Source: CAYQAJ01 sp964415245
Lineage (GTDB): Bacteria; Planctomycetota; Planctomycetia; Pirellulales; Pirellulaceae
Assembly (NCBI GenBank): GCA_964415245.1
Contig: CAYQAJ010000003.1
Coordinates: 1-55,678, forward strand
DNA: 55,678 nucleotides
Reading direction: 5' to 3'
The notes beneath the pieces are model-generated. The model was not told the origin of the DNA. It saw only the letters and a program-made list of their open reading frames with translations, and ran no database searches. Numbering within the stretch: the first letter of the stretch is position 1; every line of letters starts with the position of its first letter. Shown piece after piece: positions 36,552-45,777 of the stretch. Both the position numbers and the translations under genes were made by a program.

Positions 36552-37409
36552 TTACTCGTGCAGCGCCTGATCGAGCACGACAAACCGGTAACCGCCCAGC
36601 CAGGGCTTGATGACAAATCGAGTCTGCACGATCTGGTTCGGCTGTTTGTCGGCGAACGATTGCTCGCTTTCGGCGAGCTGCTTTTCGGATTCGGCGCTGC
36701 AAAAGTGCAGCACGACGCGGTCTCCGACGTCGATGCCCGCCTTGGCCATCAGGCTTCGGTCGGTTTCGATCAGGTCGCCGCGGCTCCAGGTCAGGTAGAG
36801 TCGCGACTCCGCGGACGCCGGTCCCGTGCGGACGGTCGGCATCGAAAGCGTCAATTCCGATACGTACTGAATCTGTCCATCGGCGTTGAGGACTCCCAGC
36901 TCGATTCCCAGGGCATCGAGTTGCTGCGCGTACCGCAACTCAGTCAAGCCCTCAGAGAATAGAACCTGCCAACGATTCGCCCGGCCGACGTCACCGGTTG
37001 GCGAGCCGGCCGTGGCAGGCGGGCCCGACGCACTGCGTTGGTCGAGTGCGGGGTCGTCAAGGGCCGACCCGAATCCCGAGAGAGCAGTGGGGACCGATGC
37101 CAGCAACGAGTCGGCCTCGGCCGGCGCGATAATTTGGCCGCGAATGCGGGGCTCGCTCGCCGCGACGGGCGGCCTTCGCGCATTGCTCGCGGCGTGGGAC
37201 GAAACAACCCAGTGCACGTCGACGTCGGCGCCACCCGATATCGCCAAGCGAACGACGGCCGCCAACAGCAACACAAAGCACGCCAGCGCACTCAGGGAGC
37301 AGGCAATCGCCGCCACCGTTTGAAGGGGACCGGCGGATTGCCTGCTTCCGCCGGCGCTCCCGGTAATCTGGCCAGAATCCGACGATGCTCCCGTTGCGCC
37401 TGCGTTCAT
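36552..37409 (-). CDS. Single-TM periplasmic protein, TonB-position (copy A)
   Basis: 285 residues. N-terminal cytoplasmic segment, one transmembrane helix (about 31-55, AACFVLLLAAVV-type), a low-complexity Ala/Ser/Pro linker and a C-terminal domain (about 145-283) shared with the 301-residue protein of copy B: RWQVLF...YAQQLDALGIELGVLN, ESRLYLTWSRGDLIETDRS, EKQLAESEQSF and a final GGYRFVVLDQAL. The fold is not one I recognise. Topology (short cytoplasmic tail, TM helix, flexible linker, C-terminal periplasmic domain) and position next to ExbB/ExbD genes resemble TonB or TolA, but there is no sequence similarity I can see. Twenty-one bp downstream of the squalene-cyclase-fold gene. Confidence 0.6.
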   Translation of the reverse strand: MNAGATGASSDSGQITGSAGGSRQSAGPLQTVAAIACSLSALACFVLLLAAVVRLAISGGADVDVHWVVSSHAASNARRPPVAASEPRIRGQIIAPAEADSLLASVPTALSGFGSALDDPALDQRSASGPPATAGSPTGDVGRANRWQVLFSEGLTELRYAQQLDALGIELGVLNADGQIQYVSELTLSMPTVRTGPASAESRLYLTWSRGDLIETDRSLMAKAGIDVGDRVVLHFCSAESEKQLAESEQSFADKQPNQIVQTRFVIKPWLGGYRFVVLDQALHE

Positions 37410-37430
37410 AAACTTGCCATCAGGATGCCG

Positions 37431-39119
37431 TCACACTGGGTCGAACGCGTCGACGTCGACGTCCGGCCGAATCTCGCGGTACCACGCTTTCCACTGGTCG
37501 ATGGCTCGCTGCCGTTGGTCGGGCGTTGGATCGGCCCCCAGCCCAAACGTCGTAAACTTGCGGCTGATGGATCCCAGGGCCACGCTGGCGGCATGCACGA
37601 CCTGGCGGTCCGGATCGTTCAAGAGATAAATCAGCAAGGGGACGTGGTCGAGATTGCGGCTGCGCTGGATCGCCTCGACGGCCAGCACGCGCACCTCGCG
37701 CCCGCCCGACGTGGCCAGGTGCGCCAGTTCGGCAGCGTGCTCGGCCAGCGACTCGCGCGGCCCATTGCGTGCCAGATCGGCCAGGGTTTCGCGGGCTGCA
37801 TCGTAGCTTTCGTCGTCGCGAACTTCCAGCACTTCGAGTGCCTGGCCTACCGATCCATCGCCGGTGAGCGGTTGCGAAACCAGTCGGCCGTCGCGCAGTC
37901 GCACGTCGGAGTGCTCGGGAAATCCGCGTCCGGCCACCATCAAGCTCGCTTCGTGCCGGCGAGCGCTCGATTTCTCCAGGCTCTTGCGCATTGAGCGGAG
38001 AAGGAACAACGTGGCGAAGCAGGTATCGGGAACGACGCCGCCGCTGCCCTCCCAGCTTCCGTCTGCCTTCTGGTCGCGGAATAACGCCCTCGCGCCCTGT
38101 TGATACCACTCGGGCGACTCGTCCGGCTTGGCCTGCCCCCCCTCGCTGGCCGCCTTGAGCGATTCGTACCGCTCCAGAGCATAAAGCGAGTAGTACATCC
38201 AGTCTTCTTTGGTCAGCTTGTTAATCGAGTAGTTGGCCTCCATCCATCGGTTGCCGGCGGCGGTTGCGCGGCTGAAGTACTTGAGGGGTATGCGGGTCTT
38301 GAGTCGGGCTCGCCGTTCCTCGGGGGTCTCGAACGGCGCCAGCGCCGCCGGTGTATCGTCGCCTTGCCGCTTCTTGAGGTCGTAAACGCCGAGACGGTCT
38401 TTGACAATGAACAGCGATCCCATGGCCGCCGCCGACATGCTGTGCTTGACGGTCGCCTGCGCGACCAGATCGTCGTAGTCCGAAGACGGCTTCCCCTGGT
38501 AGCCGAAGCCGCCGTTGGGCGCCTGCGTGAGCAGAAACCAGCGGGCCGCGCGGTCCCAGACGATCGGGGGCGTCTCCACTCCCGCCTGATCCTCCGCTTC
38601 CCACATGCCGAGAACGGCGTACTGCGTCATCGACGTGTCGCACGACTGGCCGTTCGTCTCGTGTTCCAGCGGATAGCCCCACGCGCCGGCCGGCTTTTGA
38701 CGGTAGTGCAGCGACTGCACCAGAATGTCGATCTCGGGCCGGTACTTCGACGGATCGACCGCTACCAGGAACAGAATCGCAATGCCGGTGGAGTAGATGT
38801 CCTCGGCAAAGCCCTTGGGCCCCGCCTTAACCGCTCCCTGAATCGTGGTGATGGCGTCCTTAACCTTTGCGTGGTCCTTGGGCTTGCCATACTTCACCAA
38901 CGTCAGCCCGACCAACGCCTTGGCTCCCAGGCGGCCGTCGTTTGACGATTCCAGATAGGCCACGGCGCGATCGACGCGGGTCCGTACTCCGGGGCTTTCG
39001 GGAGTGATCTCCTGCGACCGCGCTGGGAGGGAAGTCAAACAGCATCCAACCGCGGCCACCAAGGCAAGCATGCGCCACAGCCAACGCGCCACGCCGCCGT
39101 ATCGCTCTTGCATCGTCAT
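37431..39119 (-). CDS. Secreted squalene-cyclase-fold (alpha-alpha barrel) repeat protein (copy A)
   Basis: 562 residues from the ATG at 39119 (AAGGG 7 bp upstream). Signal peptide (about 10-36), then repeated alpha-toroid units with QW-like motifs: WFLLTQAPNGGFGYQGKP, ALFRDQKADGSWEGSG followed by PDTCFATLFLLRSM. This is the prenyltransferase/squalene-oxidase repeat fold. The catalytic DxDD of squalene cyclases is not seen, so it is probably a binding or scaffold protein, as in the secreted planctomycete relatives. The C-terminal 130 residues look like HEAT-type helices (AVEAIQRSRNLDHVPLLIYL). First gene of copy A; a good promoter lies about 125 nt upstream. Paralogue of 41851-43581. Confidence 0.8.
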   Translation of the reverse strand: MTMQERYGGVARWLWRMLALVAAVGCCLTSLPARSQEITPESPGVRTRVDRAVAYLESSNDGRLGAKALVGLTLVKYGKPKDHAKVKDAITTIQGAVKAGPKGFAEDIYSTGIAILFLVAVDPSKYRPEIDILVQSLHYRQKPAGAWGYPLEHETNGQSCDTSMTQYAVLGMWEAEDQAGVETPPIVWDRAARWFLLTQAPNGGFGYQGKPSSDYDDLVAQATVKHSMSAAAMGSLFIVKDRLGVYDLKKRQGDDTPAALAPFETPEERRARLKTRIPLKYFSRATAAGNRWMEANYSINKLTKEDWMYYSLYALERYESLKAASEGGQAKPDESPEWYQQGARALFRDQKADGSWEGSGGVVPDTCFATLFLLRSMRKSLEKSSARRHEASLMVAGRGFPEHSDVRLRDGRLVSQPLTGDGSVGQALEVLEVRDDESYDAARETLADLARNGPRESLAEHAAELAHLATSGGREVRVLAVEAIQRSRNLDHVPLLIYLLNDPDRQVVHAASVALGSISRKFTTFGLGADPTPDQRQRAIDQWKAWYREIRPDVDVDAFDPV

Positions 39120-39505
39120 GCGATATCCCTTGCAGTGGGGTGCGCCGCCGCACCGGTCCGCATCGCGGAATTCCACCGCGCAGCGTGCCCCAGGGTCTGA
39201 CCAAAAACCGAGCGAAAAGAAGGTGATATGACGGCAAAAAACCCGGCTGCAATGTAGTACCCCAGCCTAGCAGTGTCAAGCATTTGCGCCGGTTGGCGAC
39301 GATCGCCGAATCGGGCCGCAGAGACCAACGGGCGCGAAACGGCAGTCCATTTCCCCTGGATCGAATGGCTCGCGCGTAGAGTCCACAAGAGCTTCGGCAA
39401 TTCCAAACGGATGGCAAACTCGACCGGGGATCAATGGCGGGTGAGTCGCCGGCGCGACGGGCACAGGTTACGATGAGAGCGTATCCAATTCACAAAGGGA
39501 GCGCC
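39120..39505. other. Divergent control region between copy A and the sulfatase gene
   Basis: 386 bp without a gene. It carries the candidate minus-strand promoter at 39251-39279 and the AAGGGA ribosome-binding site of the sulfatase (39495-39500). No plus-strand promoter could be singled out. Confidence 0.55.
39251..39279 (-). promoter_or_regulatory. Candidate sigma70 promoter of cluster copy A
   Basis: On the minus strand a perfect TTGACA (39279-39274), a 17-bp spacer and TACATT (39256-39251, 4 of 6 matches). The predicted transcript would have a leader of about 125 nt before the ATG at 39119. Confidence 0.5.
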
Positions 39506-41104
39506 ATGAGAGCTCGCGCCATCTTCCTGCTCGGCTGTTGTTTGTTTGCTTTGGCCACATGTGCCCATGCCGCGGAGAAACCCAACATCGTGATCATCCT
39601 GGCGGATGACATGGGGTATTCGGACCTGGGTTGCTATGGCGGCGAGATTGCCACGCCCAACCTCGACAAGTTGGCGGCCGGCGGGCTGAAGTTCACCCAG
39701 TTCTACAACACGGCTCGCTGCTGGCCGACCCGGGCGGCGCTCATGACAGGCTACTATGCCCAGCAGGTGCACCGGGACGCGCTGCCGGGTCTGGGTGGCG
39801 GCGGCGGTGGCCGGCGGCAGAATTGGGCACGGCTGCTGCCCGATTTTCTCGAGCCGTACGGCTATCGCAGTTACCACAGCGGCAAGTGGCATATCGACGG
39901 CAAGGTGCTCGACGGCGGCTTTGATCGTTCGCTGGATTTGCGGAATCAGGGCAACTATTTCACGGCGAAGGGCAATTATCTGGACGACGTTCCGGTCCAA
40001 CCGGCTGCCGACGAATCGGGCTACTACGCCACCACCGCCGTTATCGATCACGCCATCAGTTGTTTGCAGCAGCACGCCGAAAAGTATGCCGATCGCCCGT
40101 TCTTTCATTATGTGGCGTTCATCGCTCCGCATTTTCCGCTGCACGCGCCGCCCGAAGACATCGCACGCTATCGGGACCGGTACGTCGACGGTTGGGACAA
40201 GATGCGCGAGCAACGATACGCCCGACAGCGAGAGACGGGGCTGGTCAACACGACGCTGTCGGATCTGGAACGCGACGTCGGTCCGCCCTACCATTTCCCG
40301 GAAGCACTCAAAAAGCTCGGGCCGGGCGAAGTCAATCGCCCGTTGCCCTGGCAGGAGTTGACCGAGGAACAGCGCCGTTTTCAAGCCACAAAAATGGCCA
40401 TTCATGCCGCCATGGTCGACCGCATGGACCGGGAGATTGGGCGGCTGATCGAGCAGCTCAAGGCCTTGGGTGCATTCGAAAACACGCTGATCTTCTTCTC
40501 ATCGGACAACTGCGCCAGTGCCGAAATCATGGTTCGCGATGGCGGCCACGATCCGCAAGCCGCTCCGGGCAGCGCGGCGACTTATCTGTGTTTGGGGCCC
40601 GGATTCTCTAGCGCGTCCAACACGCCGTTTCGCCGGCATAAGACCTGGGTTCATGAAGGCGGCATCAGTACGCCGCTGGTGGTTCATTGGCCCGCAGGAA
40701 TTCAGGCCCGCGGCGAACCGCGGCATACGCCGGCTCACGTAATCGACATCGTTCCCACGATTCTGGAGGTGGTCGGCATCGAGAAACCGACGACGTGGGA
40801 CGGCGAGACGATCCCGCCGGCACCCGGCCGAAGCCTCGTCCCGGCGTTCGGGCAAGACACGGTCATCGATCGCGACTTTCTGTGGTGGCTCCATGAAGGG
40901 AATCGCGCCATTCGCGTCGGCGACTGGAAGCTGGTGGCGGCGAAGGGCGACCGGTGGGAACTGTACGACCTGAAGAGCGACCGCGCCGAATCCCATGACC
41001 TGGCTCAAGAACGACCAGAGAAAGCGAAGGAGCTCGCGGCGCTGTGGAACCGCCAGCTCGAGGAAACGAGTGTCTTGGCGGCTAAGACGGCGCCACGGAA
41101 ATGA
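39506..41104 (+). CDS. Secreted formylglycine-dependent sulfatase
   Basis: 532 residues from the ATG at 39506 (AAGGGA 5 bp upstream; an upstream in-frame ATG at 39434 would bury the signal peptide). Signal peptide to about residue 23. The type I sulfatase core is clear: KPNIVIILADDMGYSD with the metal-binding aspartates 34-35, and the formylglycine signature CWPTRAALMTG with Cys72 as the residue to be oxidised, then HSGKWHI, SDNCASAEI and the C-terminal WELYDLKSDRAESHDLA. Type I sulfatases hydrolyse sulfate esters, often of algal or host polysaccharides, which suits a planctomycete. The substrate is not deducible. Separates the two inverted clusters. Confidence 0.92.
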   Translation: MRARAIFLLGCCLFALATCAHAAEKPNIVIILADDMGYSDLGCYGGEIATPNLDKLAAGGLKFTQFYNTARCWPTRAALMTGYYAQQVHRDALPGLGGGGGGRRQNWARLLPDFLEPYGYRSYHSGKWHIDGKVLDGGFDRSLDLRNQGNYFTAKGNYLDDVPVQPAADESGYYATTAVIDHAISCLQQHAEKYADRPFFHYVAFIAPHFPLHAPPEDIARYRDRYVDGWDKMREQRYARQRETGLVNTTLSDLERDVGPPYHFPEALKKLGPGEVNRPLPWQELTEEQRRFQATKMAIHAAMVDRMDREIGRLIEQLKALGAFENTLIFFSSDNCASAEIMVRDGGHDPQAAPGSAATYLCLGPGFSSASNTPFRRHKTWVHEGGISTPLVVHWPAGIQARGEPRHTPAHVIDIVPTILEVVGIEKPTTWDGETIPPAPGRSLVPAFGQDTVIDRDFLWWLHEGNRAIRVGDWKLVAAKGDRWELYDLKSDRAESHDLAQERPEKAKELAALWNRQLEETSVLAAKTAPRK

Positions 41105-41241
41105 CCGTGAGCCCGAGGGTCGAAAGCACGCCGTCCGACGTGGCGGAACGTGTGGCGCCACGCCGTGCCACGCCGAGCATTTGCATGCACCCGGACGCAC
41201 CCGGCGTGTAATCGTCGAGTTGGAGGTCAGCGCATGAAGGA

Positions 41242-41259
41242 GGCCGGGAAAACCCGGCC
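41242..41259 (-). terminator. Hairpin downstream of tRNA-Phe
   Basis: A perfect 7-bp stem GGCCGGG/CCCGGCC with a 4-nt loop, 32 nt past the tRNA 3' end on the minus strand; a smaller hairpin (GGCGA-TTC-TCGCC, 41266-41278) lies between. The T tract after it is poor, so its terminator role is uncertain. Confidence 0.35.
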
Positions 41260-41290
41260 CAATGCGGCGATTCTCGCCTTCTGAAGGAAG

Positions 41291-41363
<73 letters not shown>

Positions 41364-41850
41364 CTGGCGGTCAAGCGACCTCCCTCGTCGCCGACCGAGA
41401 GAGCGCGATCGCGTGGACGAAGGCAAACCCGGCAAGGAAGGGCAAGCATAACGCGGCTCCATCAGCGAGGCGCTGTACTGCCGCCTGCCTGGCAAGGACG
41501 CGCAATCCTAGGGGCTTGCCGCGCGCCTGTCAATTCAGCCGTCGTGCACTGCGACAACCGCACAAGGACCATGCGACGCGCAGCGCGTTTAGCCGCCAGC
41601 GGAGGCGAGCGCCGGCCTCGATGCCTCGTGACAACTCCGCATAGTGCAACGACTTCGGTTCGACCGTTGCTTGACAACCTTCGGGCATACCATTAGGCTC
41701 GACCATATCGAGCACGGGTTCCTGTTCTGCGGTTTCACCGCGCTTCGCCACAACGGCGTGCACCGGCTCTAGCGAAACATCGGGGCGCGGTGGGACTTAC
41801 CGGACCAGAATGCCCGGCCAGGGACGCCCAAGGGTAACGGGAGGCATTGC
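41364..41850. other. Intergenic region upstream of cluster copy B
   Basis: 487 bp between tRNA-Phe and the first gene of copy B. Contains the candidate promoter at 41671-41699 and the GGGAGG ribosome-binding site at 41840-41845. Short open frames here have no recognisable content. Confidence 0.5.
41671..41699 (+). promoter_or_regulatory. Candidate promoter of cluster copy B
   Basis: A perfect TTGACA (41671-41676), a 17-bp spacer and TAGGCT (41694-41699, 3 of 6 matches). It sits about 180 bp before the first start codon, much as the copy A promoter does. The weak -10 makes it tentative. Confidence 0.35.
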
Positions 41851-43581
41851 GTGAGCACCTCGGGTTCACGGATCAGGCGGTCATGCCAAACGCGCCGTCG
41901 CCCCCATGTGTCGGGTGCTGATCGGTCACGGCGATGGAGGCACCGCGTGTTGCCGTGGGTCGGCGCCGTCTTGTTCTGCGTCGGATATCTTCCCGCGGGC
42001 ATCGCCACGGCGTATACGCCCGACAGTCCTGAAGTCGTGGAAATGGTGCAGAAGGCGCTGGCGTATTTGGAGAAACAGGATCACGACCAACTTGGAGGGG
42101 CGTGCCTGATCGGGCTGGCGGAATATAAGGGGGGCAAGGGAAAGGGTGATCCCCAAGTGCAAGAGGCGTTGGCGCGATGCGCCAAAGCGGCGCAGGCCTC
42201 ATCTGGCGACCACATTTACAACGAAGCGATCGCGATCATTTTCCTATGCGAAGTCGACCCCGATGGTCACCGGGCCGAGATCAACTCGTTTCTGGCGGAA
42301 ATGATGCGCCACCAAAAACCGCAGGGCGGCTTCGGTTATCTGTCGGGAAAACCTGGCGACACGTCGCAGTCGCAGTACGCGGTGCTGGCGATGTGGAGCG
42401 CCCAACGTAACGGCTTCACCGTGCCCGTCGATTCGATCGAAAGAGTATGCAACTGGCTGCTACAGACACAAGATCGAAGCGGCACCTTCACCTACCATCC
42501 GCCGGTATATACAACGCGGACGAATGCGCAAAGCGACCGGGGCCAAGGAAAATACTCGAAGACCGCGCCGCTCGCGAGCCATTCCTTGGCAGCCGCCGGA
42601 CTCGGCAGTTTGTATATCTGTGCGGATATGCTGGGTCTGACGCCCCCTCCGGCCGACACGGTTCAGACCTCGGAACTTCCACCGGGCTTGCGGCGCGCGG
42701 GCGAGGAAGAGGAGAAGAAGAAACCCGAGCGCCCCCGCGGACCCATCTCCAATAACGTGCCACGGGACATTCTGCGGGCGGCCATGTTCGACGGTAACAA
42801 GTGGTTGGAGGACAACTTTACCGTCGAGCCTTCCAACTGGGAGCATTATTACCTGTATGCCCTCGAGCGATATCAGGCATTTCGCGAAGTGGCCGAGCGT
42901 GACACGAATGAAGAGCCCGATTGGTACAACGAAGGCGTCGACCATTTGCGAAAGACGCAGAACCTCGACGGGAGTTGGGACTCGAAAGGACAGGGCGGAC
43001 CCGTTTGCGACACCGCGTTCGCCGTATTGTTCCTGTTGCGCAGCACGCGGATGTCGATTCACAAGAAGACGATCAGCGAGGCAGCGCTGCGGGGTGGCCG
43101 CGGGTTGCCGGAGGACACCAGCGATGTGCGACTGCGGGGAGGCCAAGTGGTTGGCGTTCCCGTCGCACGTACCGTAAACGATTTGATCGGCCTGTTGGAG
43201 GACGTCGACGGTACCGATCTCGATCGGGCCATTGAGTTTCCCGAATCGTTGCTCATCAGCGGCGACGACCGCACGAGAGCGCAAAACGCCGCGCGACTGC
43301 GGGCCTGGGTCTCACACCCGTCGTACAAGGTGCGGCTGGCCGCCATGCAGGCGCTGGGACGCATACGGGACATGGATAACGTGCCGGTGCTCATCTACGG
43401 CCTGAGCGACCCCGATCGCCGCGTCGTGCAAGTGGCACGGGTTGGCCTGCGGTTCGTCAGCCGCAAGATCAGCGGATTCGAGTTGTCCGACGACCCGACG
43501 CCCGAACAGCTCGAGGCCGAACGGTCCCAGTGGAAGGGCTGGTATTTGTCGATACGCCCCGACGCCGAGTTCCTCGACTGA
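41851..43581 (+). CDS. Secreted squalene-cyclase-fold repeat protein (copy B)
   Basis: 576 residues, GTG start at 41851 with GGGAGG 6 bp upstream. A long basic N-region and hydrophobic signal (about 33-53) lead into alpha-toroid repeats: KPQGGFGYLSGKPGDTSQSQ, NWLLQTQDRSGTFTYHPP, HLRKTQNLDGSWDSKGQG followed by VCDTAFAVLFLLRS. This is the prenyltransferase/squalene-oxidase repeat fold without a cyclase DxDD motif. The middle holds a Glu/Lys-rich insert (about 285-295). The C-terminal part is HEAT-like (LAAMQALGRIRDMDNVPVLI), matching copy A residue for residue in several stretches such as the DPTPEQ/DPTPDQ tail. First gene of copy B, 11 bp before the next start. Confidence 0.8.
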   Translation: MSTSGSRIRRSCQTRRRPHVSGADRSRRWRHRVLPWVGAVLFCVGYLPAGIATAYTPDSPEVVEMVQKALAYLEKQDHDQLGGACLIGLAEYKGGKGKGDPQVQEALARCAKAAQASSGDHIYNEAIAIIFLCEVDPDGHRAEINSFLAEMMRHQKPQGGFGYLSGKPGDTSQSQYAVLAMWSAQRNGFTVPVDSIERVCNWLLQTQDRSGTFTYHPPVYTTRTNAQSDRGQGKYSKTAPLASHSLAAAGLGSLYICADMLGLTPPPADTVQTSELPPGLRRAGEEEEKKKPERPRGPISNNVPRDILRAAMFDGNKWLEDNFTVEPSNWEHYYLYALERYQAFREVAERDTNEEPDWYNEGVDHLRKTQNLDGSWDSKGQGGPVCDTAFAVLFLLRSTRMSIHKKTISEAALRGGRGLPEDTSDVRLRGGQVVGVPVARTVNDLIGLLEDVDGTDLDRAIEFPESLLISGDDRTRAQNAARLRAWVSHPSYKVRLAAMQALGRIRDMDNVPVLIYGLSDPDRRVVQVARVGLRFVSRKISGFELSDDPTPEQLEAERSQWKGWYLSIRPDAEFLD

Positions 43582-43592
43582 CGCAGGCCGAC

Positions 43593-44498
43593 GTGACCAC
43601 GATCAGCCCCGAACATCCCGACGCGGCCGCTGGCCATAGTCTGCAACCGCCGACCAAGGTGTCGGCGTACGACCGCGTTTCGGGCATGGTGGTCGCGCTG
43701 TTACTTCTCATCGGGTTCATGGTGGCCGTGCTGTTTGTGGTTTGGCTGACCCAGGTCTGGACGCCCCGTCAGCGCGTGGTGCCGGTGCAGATCATCGACG
43801 AACCGATGGGACGCGGCGAGCACGCCGAGGGTCTGGAACGCGACCTGGAAGAGCCCGGCGTGGAAGAGCTGGCGGACGTGATGGAACCGCAATTGAGCGA
43901 CACGCTGCAGGCCGTGACGGACGTCGTGTTGTCGCAATTGGCCACGCTCGACGCGCTCGAAGGGAACGCACCCCAGATGGGCACCGGTGCGGGCCGCGGC
44001 GACAGCCGCGTGGCGGGGCCTGGCGGCGAGGGAAACGCCGACATCATCCCCCGCTGGGAACGCTGGGAGATTCGTTTCACCGCCACCAGCCCCCAGGAGT
44101 ACGCCCGGCAGCTCGACTATTTCGGAATCGAGCTTGCGGCCGTGGGCGGGGGCCGGGCAACGCGCGACTACGTGAGCGATCTTTCCCGACCCACGCCGCA
44201 GCATCGCGCCGTGACCGGTGGGGAAGAAAAGCGACTCTACTTCACCTTTCTGGGAAAAAACAACAACCTGATAAGCTGGGAGCGGCAGTTCTTTAGCCGG
44301 GCCAACGTGATTACGACGGGGCGGCAACTGCTTCAGTTGTACCCCCCACAGGCCGAACAACAGCTTGCCCAACTGGAGCTGGAGCAAGCGGGAGAACGAA
44401 CCATCAAGGAAATCCGCAAGACGATTTTCGGCGTACGCCAGACCGGCGGCGGATACGAATTCATCCTCCTCGAACAACACTACCGCACCGCGCCGTAA
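43593..44498 (+). CDS. Single-TM periplasmic protein, TonB-position (copy B)
   Basis: 301 residues from a GTG at 43593 (GCAGG about 5 bp upstream; the frame runs further into the previous gene, where a start would overlap it). One transmembrane helix (about 32-54, MVVALLLLIGFMVAVLFVVW), a linker with Glu-rich helix and a Gly-rich stretch, then the domain shared with copy A (about 155-298): RWEIRFTATSPQEYARQLDY, FGIELAAVGGG, KRLYFTFLGKNNNLISWERQ, EQQLAQLELEQA, GGYEFILLEQHY. It directly precedes exbB. I infer a TonB/TolA-like partner of the ExbB-ExbD motor from topology and order only; there is no recognisable TonB C-terminal domain. Confidence 0.65.
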   Translation: MTTISPEHPDAAAGHSLQPPTKVSAYDRVSGMVVALLLLIGFMVAVLFVVWLTQVWTPRQRVVPVQIIDEPMGRGEHAEGLERDLEEPGVEELADVMEPQLSDTLQAVTDVVLSQLATLDALEGNAPQMGTGAGRGDSRVAGPGGEGNADIIPRWERWEIRFTATSPQEYARQLDYFGIELAAVGGGRATRDYVSDLSRPTPQHRAVTGGEEKRLYFTFLGKNNNLISWERQFFSRANVITTGRQLLQLYPPQAEQQLAQLELEQAGERTIKEIRKTIFGVRQTGGGYEFILLEQHYRTAP

Positions 44499-44535
44499 GC
44501 GCACGCGGCGACTCTTCTGGAACGGGCTGCCTTGC

Positions 44536-45180
44536 ATGTCATTCAGCAACTTGAGCATCTTTGGAATTGCCGGCGTTATCTGTTACATCCTGCTGGCGGC
44601 GGTGGCGCTATGGGGCGCCTTTTGCGTGGTCCTCGTGTGGCGGCGGATTGCACAGAAACGATTCCGTAGCGAGGGGCAGCAGAATCAGTTCCTCGAGGAG
44701 CTGGAGTCCCGATTGGTGCGCGGCGACTTCGACGGCGCCATGCACATGTGCGACGGCGACGAACGTGCCATGAGCCAACTGGCACAATTGGCGCTGGCTA
44801 ACCGCAAGATCGGCTTCGCCAAAGTGCAGCAGTTGCTGCTCGATCGTTTCCAGCGAGACGTGCTGGCCGACCTGGAGTACCGACTCGCCTGGGTCAACAC
44901 CGTCATCAAGAGCGCGCCGATGCTCGGGCTGTTTGGAACGGTCGTCGGCATGATCGGGGCTTTCGCCACGTTGGCCACGGCCGAAACCGTCGAAGCGACG
45001 GCTCTGGCGGGCGACATCAACACCGCGCTCTACACCACGGCCATCGGGCTGGCGATCGCCATCCCGCTGGTGTTGTGCACGGCGAGCATTCACGTACGCA
45101 TGCGAAAAATGGAAGACCTGGTCGCCTCGGGTTTGTCTCGGTTTCTGGAAGTATTGCGCGCAGCCCTGGATCGCACGTAG
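44536..45180 (+). CDS. exbB: MotA/TolQ/ExbB proton-channel protein
   Basis: 214 residues, usual for ExbB/TolQ. The first transmembrane helix is at about 10-35, a cytoplasmic helical region follows, and the diagnostic second/third helix region is at 127-185: SAPMLGLFGTVVGMIGAFAT, with the conserved Gly/Thr lining of the proton pore, and ALYTTAIGLAIAIPLVL. ExbB pentamers with an ExbD dimer use the proton motive force to drive envelope processes. ExbD genes follow immediately. There is no counterpart in copy A. The ATG at 44536 is chosen because it begins just before the first helix; the ribosome-binding site is weak. Confidence 0.92.
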   Translation: MSFSNLSIFGIAGVICYILLAAVALWGAFCVVLVWRRIAQKRFRSEGQQNQFLEELESRLVRGDFDGAMHMCDGDERAMSQLAQLALANRKIGFAKVQQLLLDRFQRDVLADLEYRLAWVNTVIKSAPMLGLFGTVVGMIGAFATLATAETVEATALAGDINTALYTTAIGLAIAIPLVLCTASIHVRMRKMEDLVASGLSRFLEVLRAALDRT

Positions 45181-45279
45181 GCGAGGCACGCGCGATAGCG
45201 ACGATCGCCGACGGCAAGGAAAACGACGGCGCGCAGCCAACGACATGCGCGTCCCCAACTGGAAAGGGAGATGCATCAC

Positions 45280-45777
45280 GTGGCAGAAGGTCCACCGACG
45301 ATCGGCGTGGAAGCTGCCTCGCCGCTGATGGCGACTTTGTTCTCTCGTCGCCGGAGGCTGGACGAGGTCGAAATGGACATCACGCCCATGATCGACATGA
45401 CGTTCCTGCTGTTGATTTTCTTTCTGGTGGCTTCTCGCATCAGCAGTGAAACGCCGGTGAAGCTTCCCGTTGCCAAGCACGGGGTGCCGGTGGTCAGCTC
45501 CGATGCGGTCATCGTGCTGTTGCGCGAACACGAAGGAGGGCGAGCGTCGGTACACAAGGCGGACGGCGAGGCGTTTCCCGATGGCGACCTGGCCGAACAG
45601 GAGGAACAAATCAGCGAGTACGTGAAGCAGCGGCTTGAGGGTCCACCCACCAGGCACCAGTTGATCGTCAAAGCCGAGGGCAAGGTCCCCTACAGCGACG
45701 TTGCCCGTGTACTGACCGCCGCCTCGGCATCGGTGGATTTGGATACCCTGCACGTTGCCGTGCTCCAGGAGAAGTGA
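45280..45777 (+). CDS. exbD: ExbD/TolR biopolymer transport protein
   Basis: 165 residues from the GTG at 45280, 9 bp after GGGAG; an ATG at 45271 touches the ribosome-binding site directly and is less likely. A short basic cytoplasmic tail precedes the hallmark VEMDITPMIDMTFLLLIFFL with the essential Asp39 in the transmembrane helix. The periplasmic domain has the ExbD pattern (PVKLPVAKHG; TRHQLIVKAEGKVPYSDVAR; LHVAVLQ). It works with ExbB as rotor or stator of a proton-driven motor. It overlaps or abuts the next ExbD gene. Confidence 0.92.
   Translation: MAEGPPTIGVEAASPLMATLFSRRRRLDEVEMDITPMIDMTFLLLIFFLVASRISSETPVKLPVAKHGVPVVSSDAVIVLLREHEGGRASVHKADGEAFPDGDLAEQEEQISEYVKQRLEGPPTRHQLIVKAEGKVPYSDVARVLTAASASVDLDTLHVAVLQEK

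Noticed and set aside
41530..41763. Minus-strand 77-codon ORF upstream of cluster copy B
   Set aside because: No ribosome-binding site, no recognisable features, and it overlaps the candidate promoter region.
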